Of a stretch of DNA of 64,000 bases, positions 57,384-64,000 are shown piece by piece. Origin of the DNA: Paracoccus alkenifer. Lineage in GTDB: Bacteria > Pseudomonadota > Alphaproteobacteria > Rhodobacterales > Rhodobacteraceae. Under the pieces are notes generated by a model. The model saw only the letters and a list, made by a program, of their open reading frames with translations, did no database searches and was not told where the DNA came from. A program made the position numbers and the translations under genes. The stretch's first letter is position 1; each line of letters opens with the position of its first letter. Location: positions 744,001-808,000 of the forward strand of contig NZ_FNXG01000002.1 of the NCBI RefSeq assembly GCF_900108405.1, given 5' to 3'.

Positions 57384-57525
57384 AGGGGGGCGTTGCCCCC
57401 CGCGCTGCGCGCTCCCCCCAGGATATTTTCACACCAAAGACGAAGCCTGGAAAAAAGGGTCGCGCGCGTCTTTGGTGGGCAAATATCCTCCGGGGGTCCG
57501 GGGGCGGAAAGCCCCCGGCTGCGGC
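57384..57525. repeat. Facing pair of AAATATCC-type repeats, likely bidirectional terminator
   Basis: Copies 9a and 9b lie between the convergent LysR gene and puuD. The left one has AGGGGGG-CGTTG-CCCCCC and GGATATTTT; the right one has AAATATCCTCCGGGGG and GGGGGC/GCCCCC arms. Inside, CACCAAAGACG (57432-57442) pairs with CGTCTTTGGTG (57467-57477). The layout copies that of the 48.9 kb pair with different inner arms. Confidence 0.85.
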
Positions 57526-57534
57526 GACACCGGA

Positions 57535-58758
57535 TCAGCTGCGGCCGGCGCTGTCGAACCAGGCGCGCAGGATGGCGCGTTCCTGCGGCTCCATGAAGCT
57601 GACGTTCGCCGGGGGCATGGCGTCGGTCAGCCCGGCTTGCAGAAAGATCTCGCGTGCGTGGCGGGCGATCTGGGCGTCGGATTCCAGCACCACCCGTTTC
57701 GGCGCGGTGGCGATGCCTTGCCAGCCCGGTTCCGCCGCGTGGCACATCGAGCAGCGGCCCAGCACGATGTCGCGCACCTCGTCGAAATGCGCGTCGCCGA
57801 CCAGTCGCGCCTCGGCCGTGGTCAGGGCGGCGGCATCGTCTTCGAGCCGCTGGGTGCCTTGCGCAGACAGGAACACCGCCGCCAGAAACAGCGCCGCCGT
57901 CGCCCCCCAAGTCCACCACGGCGCGGGTTTGCGCGCGTGCATGGTGTTGAAGAAATGCCGGATCGTCACCCCCATCAGGAACACCAGCGCTGCGATCAGC
58001 CAGTTCCAGCGGCTGGCGAACACCAGCGGGTAGTGGTTCGACAGCATCAGAAACACCACCGGCAGGGTCAGGTAGTTGTTGTGCGTTGACCTCAGCTTGG
58101 CGATCTTGCCATAGCGTGGGTCGGGCGTCCGCCCGGCCTTGAGGTCGGCGACCACGATCCGCTGGTTGGGGATGATGATCATCGCCACATTCGCGGTCAT
58201 GATCGTCGCGGTAAAGGCGCCCAGATGCAGCAGCGCCGCGCGGCCGGTGAAGACTTGATCATATCCCCACGCCATCGCGACCAGAGCCACGAACAGCAAC
58301 AGCATCAGCGTGGTGGGGTTCTCGCCCAGCCGGCTTTTGCACAGCTGGTCGTAGATCACCCAGCCCCCCGCCAGCGACAGCGCCGAAATCAGCATCGCAC
58401 CCCAGGGCGCCAGCGCCAGCTTGGCCGGGTCGATCAGGTAAAGCTCGGACTGCGCCCAGTAGAGCACCATGAGCATCGCCACCCCCGACAGCCAAGTGGA
58501 ATAGCTTTCCCATTTGAACCAGGTCAGATGCTCGGGCAGGCGTTCGGGCGCCACCAGGTATTTGGTGATATGGTAAAACCCGCCGCCGTGGACCTGCCAT
58601 TCCTCGCCATGCGCCTTGTCGGGCAGGCCGGGGGCTTTTCGCAGGCCAAGGTCCAGCGCGATGAAATAAAAGCTCGACCCGATCCAGGCGATGGCGGTGA
58701 CGACATGAAGCCAGCGGATCGCAAAGGCCGCCCAGTCGTGCAGGATGATCCATTCCAT
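57535..58758 (-). CDS. puuD: Urate hydroxylase PuuD, cytochrome c-linked
   Basis: A 407-residue membrane protein with seven or eight hydrophobic segments and a C-terminal periplasmic cytochrome c domain (CSMCH, then a possible axial Met in TDAMPPANV). This fits PuuD, which oxidises urate to 5-hydroxyisourate and passes electrons to the respiratory chain rather than to oxygen. The start WIILHDWAAFAIRWLHVVTA is typical. It is encoded one base after uraH, which uses its product. Confidence 0.93.
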   Translation of the reverse strand: MEWIILHDWAAFAIRWLHVVTAIAWIGSSFYFIALDLGLRKAPGLPDKAHGEEWQVHGGGFYHITKYLVAPERLPEHLTWFKWESYSTWLSGVAMLMVLYWAQSELYLIDPAKLALAPWGAMLISALSLAGGWVIYDQLCKSRLGENPTTLMLLLFVALVAMAWGYDQVFTGRAALLHLGAFTATIMTANVAMIIIPNQRIVVADLKAGRTPDPRYGKIAKLRSTHNNYLTLPVVFLMLSNHYPLVFASRWNWLIAALVFLMGVTIRHFFNTMHARKPAPWWTWGATAALFLAAVFLSAQGTQRLEDDAAALTTAEARLVGDAHFDEVRDIVLGRCSMCHAAEPGWQGIATAPKRVVLESDAQIARHAREIFLQAGLTDAMPPANVSFMEPQERAILRAWFDSAGRS

Positions 58759-58759
58759 C

Positions 58760-59107
58760 TCAGCTGCCCCTGTAGGTGGAATAGCCGTAGGGCGAGATCA
58801 GCAGCGGGACGTGGTAGTGATCGTCCTCGGCCATGAGGAAACGGATCGGCACCTCGTCCAGGAACCGCGGCGCGGGGGCGTCGTCCTGCCCCCCCAGCCA
58901 CTCGCCGACGTGGAACAGCAGCTCGTAGCGGCCGGGGCGGAACTCGGCCTCGGGCAGGATCGGGCCGTCGGTGCGGCCGTCGGCGTTGGTGACTAGCTCG
59001 CGCAGGCAGCGCCGCTCGCCCTCCAGCGCGTATAGCGTGATGCGCAGCCCCGCGGCGGGGCGGCCCCGCGCGGTGTCCAGCACATGGGTGGTCAGATAGC
59101 CGGCCAT
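58760..59107 (-). CDS. uraH: 5-hydroxyisourate hydrolase (transthyretin-like)
   Basis: A 115-residue transthyretin-related protein ending in the signature YRGS. The N-terminal [11 protein letters not shown] (histidine in the active site) and LLFHVGEWL are also present. It hydrolyses 5-hydroxyisourate to OHCU in urate breakdown. The ATG at 59107 agrees with the cytoplasmic family length. It is in one operon with puuD and divergent from allA. Confidence 0.95.
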   Translation of the reverse strand: MAGYLTTHVLDTARGRPAAGLRITLYALEGERRCLRELVTNADGRTDGPILPEAEFRPGRYELLFHVGEWLGGQDDAPAPRFLDEVPIRFLMAEDDHYHVPLLISPYGYSTYRGS

Positions 59108-59219
59108 GGTCCCCCCGTTGGTTGCCTGTTCCCGTGATAGGGCAGGAACGCCGGCGCTGGACAGCGCCCGCGTCAACATTCAGCTTATCGTTTCGCGAAA
59201 GAATGATAAGCGAGGAATC

Positions 59220-59708
59220 ATGTCAGACGACCGCATCATCCGGGCCGCGCCCCTGACCGCGCAGGCATTCGCCCCCTGGGGGCAGGTGATCGAGGCTGCG
59301 GGCGACCCCGACCGGCTGATCAACGCGGGCCGCTGCGGGCGCTGGCACGACCGCGCCGCGCCCGATGTCGAGGGCCGGGCCGGGATCTCGGTATTTCGGT
59401 CGCAATCGGTGCGGCTGCCCTATCGCTTTCGGCTGGTCGAGCGGCATCCGCTGGGCAGTCAGGCGTTCCTGCCGATGACCGAAAACCCGTTTCTGGTGAT
59501 CGTGGCGCCGGATGAGGGCGGGCATCCGGGCCGGCCGTTGGCGTTTGTCACCGCGCCGGGGCAGGGGATCAACCTTGCGCGGGGCGCGTGGCACGGGGTG
59601 CTGACGCCCCTGGCCGATCCGGGGCTGTTTGCGGTGGTGGACCGCTGCGCCGAGGGGCCGAATCTACAGGAATACCGCTGGGATCAGGACTGGACGGTGC
59701 TGGGCTGA
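59220..59708 (+). CDS. allA: Ureidoglycolate lyase
   Basis: A 162-residue cupin-fold enzyme splitting ureidoglycolate into glyoxylate and urea. It begins IIRAAPLTAQAFAPWGQVIE, with a metal- and substrate-site pattern in VERHPLGSQAFLPM and AWHGVLTPL. The ATG at 59220 follows GAGGA. It is divergent from uraH, with a 112-base shared promoter region. Its 3' end overlaps the convergent ribokinase gene by 25 bases. Enzymes between OHCU and ureidoglycolate are not in the window. Confidence 0.9.
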   Translation: MSDDRIIRAAPLTAQAFAPWGQVIEAAGDPDRLINAGRCGRWHDRAAPDVEGRAGISVFRSQSVRLPYRFRLVERHPLGSQAFLPMTENPFLVIVAPDEGGHPGRPLAFVTAPGQGINLARGAWHGVLTPLADPGLFAVVDRCAEGPNLQEYRWDQDWTVLG

Positions 59709-60625
59709 GCGGCAAGGAAAGCCGCGAACTCATCCGGCGTGGCGTAAGAGGACTGCGCCCCCGGCCGTGTGACCGACAGCGCCGCATAGGCCGAGGCAAG
59801 GCGCAGGGCACGCTCGGGCGCATTGCCCGCGGCAAGGTGATGGGCGAATGCGCCGACAAAGGCATCGCCCGCGCCGGTGGTGTCGACCGGGGCAACCGTC
59901 AGCGCCGGAATAGCGGTCGTGCCTGCGGCGGTGACCAGAGCCGCGCCGCGCGCGCCCAGCGTGACCACCACATTGCCGAGGTCTTGCGCGTATAGCCTGC
60001 GCGCGGCGGCTTCGATCTGCGCCGGGGTCTCGACCGCCAGCCCGGTCAGCTGCGACAGCTCGGTTTCATTGGGACAGATCCACGCCAGCCCGCGCAGGCG
60101 CGACAGATCCAGCCCCGGGGCGGCGGGGGCGGGGTTCAGGATCACCCCCAGCCCCAGCCGGGCGGCAAGCGCGACGGTATGATAGACGGTGTCCAGCGGG
60201 ATTTCGAGTTGCAGCAGGATCAGGTCGCAGCGGGCCAGATCCGGGGCCGCGCGGTCCACGTCGGCGGGCGACAGCGCCGCATTCGCCCCCGCCACGATGA
60301 CGATGGTGTTTTCGCCCGCCGGATCGACGAGGATCGAGGCGACCCCGTTCGGCAGCCCCGGCGCCTTGGTCACATGGGTCAGATCAATGCCGGCGGCCAG
60401 AAGATTGCGGCGCATGTCGCGTCCGAAACCGTCGTCGCCGGTACGCGTGACCATGGTCACCGCCGATCCCAGCCGCGCCGCCGCCACCGCCTGATTGGCG
60501 CCCTTGCCGCCGAAGCCGGTGGAAAACCCGGTTCCCGCCAGCGTTTCCCCCGGCGCGGGCATCCGGGGCACGGTGGCGACCAGATCGACGTTGTTCGACC
60601 CGATCACCGCGATCCGCCCGGCCAT
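59684..60625 (-). CDS. rbsK: Ribokinase (PfkB family)
   Basis: A 313-residue sugar kinase with the two PfkB signatures: GGKGANQAVAAARLGS near the N terminus and TTGAGDAFVGAFAHHL with the catalytic aspartate near the C terminus. Spacing and GSNNVDLV at the start match ribokinase. It phosphorylates ribose, perhaps released from nucleosides, which would fit the purine-catabolism neighbours, but no nucleosidase lies nearby. Confidence 0.88.
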   Translation of the reverse strand: MAGRIAVIGSNNVDLVATVPRMPAPGETLAGTGFSTGFGGKGANQAVAAARLGSAVTMVTRTGDDGFGRDMRRNLLAAGIDLTHVTKAPGLPNGVASILVDPAGENTIVIVAGANAALSPADVDRAAPDLARCDLILLQLEIPLDTVYHTVALAARLGLGVILNPAPAAPGLDLSRLRGLAWICPNETELSQLTGLAVETPAQIEAAARRLYAQDLGNVVVTLGARGAALVTAAGTTAIPALTVAPVDTTGAGDAFVGAFAHHLAAGNAPERALRLASAYAALSVTRPGAQSSYATPDEFAAFLAAQPSTVQS

Positions 60626-60658
60626 GCGCCGCCCCCTTTGCCCTGCCGGCCGCGCGGC

Positions 60659-61105
60659 TTAGCGCACCACCAGCACCGGCACCGCGGTCTTGACCAGCAC
60701 TTCCGAGGTCTGGCTGCCCAGCAGCAGCTTTTGCAGCCCGCGCCGCCCGTGCGAGGACATCACGATCAGGTCGCAGCCCTGCAAATTGGCGGTGCGCAGG
60801 ATCGCCTCGGCCGGGGAATCGTCGATCTCGTGGATCAGCTCGACGGGCACGCCTTGCTCGGCGGCCTCGGCCTGCACGGCGGCCAGACGTTCTTTCATCA
60901 TTTCATCGACTTGCAGGTCGTAGCGGCCGACAGGATCGTCGATTCCGGCCATCTGGGCGGCCTGCGCGACCTGCGGGCGCAGCGGCTCGATCACCGTCAG
61001 CGCCGTGACCTTGGCGCCCGACAGCTTTGCCAGCCCCAGCCCCTGGCGCAGCCCCTTGAGCGAAAGTTCCGAGCCGTCGGTGGCGATCAGAATATGCTTA
61101 TACAT
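60659..61105 (-). CDS. Universal stress protein (UspA family)
   Basis: A 148-residue single Usp domain. The ATP-binding pattern G-2X-G-9X-G-S is visible in SSHGRRGLQKLLLGSQTSEVL, with ILIATDGSE at the N terminus, so it probably binds ATP. The ATG at 61105 is preferred over an upstream TTG because AAGGGG lies six bases ahead. It is monocistronic. Confidence 0.9.
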   Translation of the reverse strand: MYKHILIATDGSELSLKGLRQGLGLAKLSGAKVTALTVIEPLRPQVAQAAQMAGIDDPVGRYDLQVDEMMKERLAAVQAEAAEQGVPVELIHEIDDSPAEAILRTANLQGCDLIVMSSHGRRGLQKLLLGSQTSEVLVKTAVPVLVVR

Positions 61106-61243
61106 TCGCAACCCCTTCTGTTTTCAGAAACAAGGTGCATGATCCCGTGGCAAACGCAAGCTGTCAGCTTGTCCCACGGCGCATCGAGGGGGCATCGAGC
61201 GCGCATCGGCGGGGCAGGGTGACAGCTGCGAAACTAGCGCTTG

Positions 61244-62602
61244 TCAGGGGCGCCAGCTTGCCGCGAACACCGGGGCATAGATCGCGGCCAGACGCTCGAC
61301 CGCCTGCGCGGGCGGCAGCTCGACCGATTCGCCGCTGCGGCGGCTGGTCAGCTCGACCACGTTCGAGGCCAGCCCGCGCGGCCCGACGGTGATCCGCCAC
61401 GGCAGCCCGATCAGGTCCATGGTGGCGAATTTCGCCCCCGCGCGCTCGTCGCGGTCGTCGTAAAGCACCTCGAGCCCATGGGCGCGCAGCTCGCGTTCCA
61501 GCGCCTCGCAGGCGCTGTCGGTCGAGGCATCGCCCTGTTTGAGGTTCACCAGCCCGACGTGGAACGGGGTCACGCCCTCGGGCCAGATGATGCCGCGATC
61601 GTCGTGGCTGGCCTCGATGATGGCGCCCAGCAGGCGAGAAACGCCGATGCCGTGGCTGCCCATGTGAACGGGCACCCGCGCCCCGTCCGGGCCGACCACG
61701 GTTGCGCCCATCGGTTCTGAATACTTGGTGCCGAAATAAAAGATCTGCCCGACCTCGATGCCGCGGGCAGAGCGACGGCGGTCCTTGGGGATCTGGTCGA
61801 ACAGCGTCTCGTCGTGGGTTTCATCCGTGCGGGCGTAGCGGCTGGTGAATTCATCCAGCACCGCGCGGCAGGCGGCGGGGTCGTCATAGTCGATGGCGCG
61901 GTCGCCGAAACGCAGCTCGGTGATGGCGCTGTCATAGAACACCTCGGATTCGCCGGTCTCGGCGAGGACCAGGAATTCATGCGTGTCCTCGCCGCCGATG
62001 GGGCCGCTGTCGGCGCGCATCGGGATCGCCTGCAACCCCATGCGTTCATAGGTGCGCAGATAGCTGACCAGATGGCGGTTATAGGCGTGCAGCGCGTCTT
62101 CGCGCGTCAGGTCGAAGTTGTAGCCGTCCTTCATCAGGAACTCGCGCCCGCGCATGACGCCGAAGCGGGGGCGGATCTCGTCGCGGAATTTCCACTGGAT
62201 CTGATAGAGCGTCAGCGGCAGATCCTTGTAGCTGTTCACATGGCCGCGGAAGATGTCGGTGATCATCTCTTCGTTGGTGGGGCCATACAGCATGTCGCGC
62301 TTGTGGCGGTCGGTGATGCGCAGCATCTCTTCGCCGTAATCGTCGTAGCGGCCGGATTCGCGCCACAGGTCCGCGGGTTGCAGCGTCGGCATCAACAGCG
62401 GGATATGGCCGGCGCGGCCCTGTTCCTCGTGCACGATCTGCTCGATGCGCTTCAGCACCTTGAGCCCCAGCGGCAGCCAGGAATAGATCCCTGCGGCCTG
62501 CTGCTTGATCATGCCGGCGCGCAGCATCAGCCGGTGGCTGACGATCTGTGCCTCGGCGGGGTTTTCTTTGAGGACGGGCAGGAAATAGCGCGACAGACGC
62601 AT
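61244..62602 (-). CDS. proS: Prolyl-tRNA synthetase, short type
   Basis: A 452-residue class II synthetase that charges tRNA-Pro. Motif 1 to 3 regions can be seen ([32 protein letters not shown] with [34 protein letters not shown]). The editing insertion between motifs 2 and 3, about 180 residues in most bacteria, is absent, as in other alphaproteobacteria. An anticodon-binding domain ends the protein. It stands alone. Confidence 0.95.
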   Translation of the reverse strand: MRLSRYFLPVLKENPAEAQIVSHRLMLRAGMIKQQAAGIYSWLPLGLKVLKRIEQIVHEEQGRAGHIPLLMPTLQPADLWRESGRYDDYGEEMLRITDRHKRDMLYGPTNEEMITDIFRGHVNSYKDLPLTLYQIQWKFRDEIRPRFGVMRGREFLMKDGYNFDLTREDALHAYNRHLVSYLRTYERMGLQAIPMRADSGPIGGEDTHEFLVLAETGESEVFYDSAITELRFGDRAIDYDDPAACRAVLDEFTSRYARTDETHDETLFDQIPKDRRRSARGIEVGQIFYFGTKYSEPMGATVVGPDGARVPVHMGSHGIGVSRLLGAIIEASHDDRGIIWPEGVTPFHVGLVNLKQGDASTDSACEALERELRAHGLEVLYDDRDERAGAKFATMDLIGLPWRITVGPRGLASNVVELTSRRSGESVELPPAQAVERLAAIYAPVFAASWRP

Positions 62603-62689
62603 GGGGCAGCACCTTTGGGCGAGTTCACGGCCGGGTTAGCGGATCGCGGCGCAAGGGGCAACGGTTGCGGCGGGGGGCAAGGTCCGGGA

Positions 62690-62730
62690 CGCCTGCGGCG
62701 CGGGTATTTGGGCCAGAAAGAAGCCACGGT
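62690..62730 (-). repeat. Partial AAATATCC-type repeat
   Basis: A shortened copy reads CTTCTTTCTGGCCC-AAATACCCGCG on the minus strand. It has the TTCTTTCTGG arm known from other copies but lacks the large GC-rich stem. It lies 140 bases upstream of the AI-2E transporter gene. Confidence 0.5.
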
Positions 62731-62870
62731 CGCGGGGCGCGGGCGACGCATTTGCGTGAGGCGGGGGCCGGGTGCGCTTGCGCCGCGCCGGCGGACGCGA
62801 CAAACAGGGGCGACGCCGGGCCTGGCCCGGGATGAGGCGGGGCCGATGGCCCCAGGCGGGAGCGTTCGCG

Positions 62871-64000
62871 ATGCGGTTTGCCGGCAGCAAGCAGGCCATC
62901 TGGTGGGGCGCCGCGGCGCTGGTGCTGGTGCTGGTCCTGTGGTTTCTGGGCAATGCGATCATGCCGTTCCTGCTGGGCATGGCCATCGCCTATTTCCTTG
63001 ACCCGGTGGCCGACCGGCTGGAACGCGCGGGATTGTCGCGCACGCTGGCGGTGGTGCTGATCACCGCCGTGGTGGTGCTGACCTTTGCCGCGGCGATGGT
63101 GTGGCTGGTGCCGCTGCTGATCCGGCAGGGCACCCAGCTGGTCGAGACCACCCCTCACATGATCCAGCGCCTGCAAGAGGTCGTGCAGGCAAGATTTCCC
63201 GATCTGCTGCCCTCGGGCGGGTTTCTGGACATGGCGCTGGCCAAGGGGCGCGAGACCGTGGCCGGCAGCATGGGCACCATCGTCGGCAGCGTGATGGGAT
63301 CGCTGAACGGGGTGATCGGCTTTGTCATGGTGGTGGTGATCGCGCCGGTGGTGGCGTTCTACATGCTGCTGGACTGGGACCGCATGGTCGAGCGGATCGA
63401 CGCGCTGCTGCCGCGCCCGCATCTGGACACGCTGCGCAGCCTGTTTTCGCAGATCAACGACAGTATTTCCGGGTTCGTGCGCGGGCAGGCGGTGGTGATC
63501 CTGATTCTGGCGCTGCTGTATTCGACGGGGCTGGCGCTGGCGGGGCTGCCGTTCGGCATCGTGATCGGGGTCTCGGCGGCAATGCTGTCCTTCATCCCCT
63601 ATCTGGGCACGCTGCTGGGGGGCGTGCTGTCGATCGGAGTGGCGCTGTTTTCCTTTTGGGACGAGCCGGCGCGGATCCTGATCGTCGCGGGGATATTTGC
63701 CGCAGGACAGATGCTGGAAAGCAATTACCTGCAACCCAAGATCATCGGCGGCCATGTCGGGTTGCATCCGGTCTGGCTGATGCTGGCGCTGGCGGTGTTC
63801 GGCACGCTGTTCGGGTTTGTCGGGCTGCTGGTGGCGGTGCCTTTGGGCGCCGCCGTGGGGGTGGTCGTGCGCCACACCGTCCAGCGCTACAAGGAAAGCG
63901 CGCTTTACACCGGCGCGCAGCAGCCCTTGCCGCCGCCGCAGCCGACGCTGGTCGAGATCGTTCCCAACGGCACCGTCGCCCGCCGCATCGCGCATGAGCA
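62871..64000 (+). CDS. AI-2E family transporter (PerM-like), partial
   Basis: An open frame of at least 376 codons runs off the right edge. It shows seven or eight membrane segments, with MPFLLGMAIAYFLDPVADRL near the start and the family pattern SFIPYLGTLLG, then LQPKIIGGHVGLHPVWLMLAL in the C-terminal half. These are typical of the AI-2E/PerM family, which includes exporters and Na+/H+ antiporters. The ATG at 62871 follows GGGAG by eight bases. Confidence 0.9.
   Translation, partial: MRFAGSKQAIWWGAAALVLVLVLWFLGNAIMPFLLGMAIAYFLDPVADRLERAGLSRTLAVVLITAVVVLTFAAAMVWLVPLLIRQGTQLVETTPHMIQRLQEVVQARFPDLLPSGGFLDMALAKGRETVAGSMGTIVGSVMGSLNGVIGFVMVVVIAPVVAFYMLLDWDRMVERIDALLPRPHLDTLRSLFSQINDSISGFVRGQAVVILILALLYSTGLALAGLPFGIVIGVSAAMLSFIPYLGTLLGGVLSIGVALFSFWDEPARILIVAGIFAAGQMLESNYLQPKIIGGHVGLHPVWLMLALAVFGTLFGFVGLLVAVPLGAAVGVVVRHTVQRYKESALYTGAQQPLPPPQPTLVEIVPNGTVARRIAHE

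Noticed and set aside
63685..63705. GGATATTT inside the AI-2E transporter gene as a repeat copy
   Set aside because: It encodes a normal membrane-segment residue run, and flanking repeat arms are absent.

Overview
This window comes from a high-GC alphaproteobacterium of the Rhodobacteraceae, most probably Paracoccus or a close relative. The reasons are a membrane-anchored cytochrome c552 of the CycM type, a yejABEF-type transporter, a short prolyl-tRNA synthetase without an editing insert, and the family of intergenic repeats with an AAATATCC core. No transposase, integrase, rRNA operon, complete tRNA or CRISPR array was found.

Region 1 (1 to about 12.37 kb) looks like the end of a genomic island. 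A minus-strand catabolic operon runs hyuA, hyuB, a periplasmic binding protein, livG, livF, livH, livM, a GntR regulator, a 3-hydroxyacyl-CoA dehydrogenase-like enzyme and an Asp/Glu racemase-like gene cut by the window edge. It probably imports and degrades a hydantoin-, lactam- or amide-like compound. Next come a broken hipB-hipA remnant, a small orphan gene, and the 3' half of a tRNA-Thr(UGU) gene at 12320-12369 without its 5' half. That fragment is what an integration at a tRNA gene leaves at the far end of an island. The base composition looks less GC-rich here than to the right.

Region 2 (12.6-23.3 kb) holds a second catabolic locus: a GcvA-like LysR regulator, amidase, DUF1116 protein, an unknown 203-residue protein, a sugar-epimerase-like dehydrogenase, a ferredoxin-type reductase and a Rieske oxygenase. 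It is followed by a TRAP transporter with a glyoxalase-fold gene, closed by a strong hairpin. Together they suggest uptake, oxygenation and hydrolysis of a small nitrogen-containing organic acid or quaternary amine, but the substrate is unknown.

Region 3 (23.6-41.1 kb) is mostly core genome: an SRPBCC protein, pheA, cycM, the yejABEF peptide transporter with a glycosyltransferase, gyrA, dsbB, a DedA protein, a zinc metallopeptidase, a RatA/Coq10-like protein with a glycine-rich repeat tail, a sulfotransferase, a DUF4202 protein and a CbiX-like protein.

Region 4 (41.2-48.8 kb) is one ten-gene thiamine operon, thiD-thiO-thiS-thiG-thiE-thiF-thiY-tenA-thiZ-thiX, behind a TPP riboswitch. Its genes overlap or nearly touch. 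It makes the thiazole and salvages the pyrimidine; thiC is absent from the window.

Region 5 (49-60 kb) holds glutamate dehydrogenase and purine catabolism: guanine deaminase, xanthine dehydrogenase XdhABC with a divergent LysR gene, urate hydroxylase PuuD, hydroxyisourate hydrolase and ureidoglycolate lyase. Ribokinase, UspA, proS and a truncated AI-2E transporter gene complete the window.

A dispersed repeat family occurs about ten times between 30 and 63 kb. In four genes (yejF, thiE, thiF, thiZ) a copy lies inside the 5' coding end, just after a start codon that overlaps the upstream stop. This is the most unusual pattern in the window.
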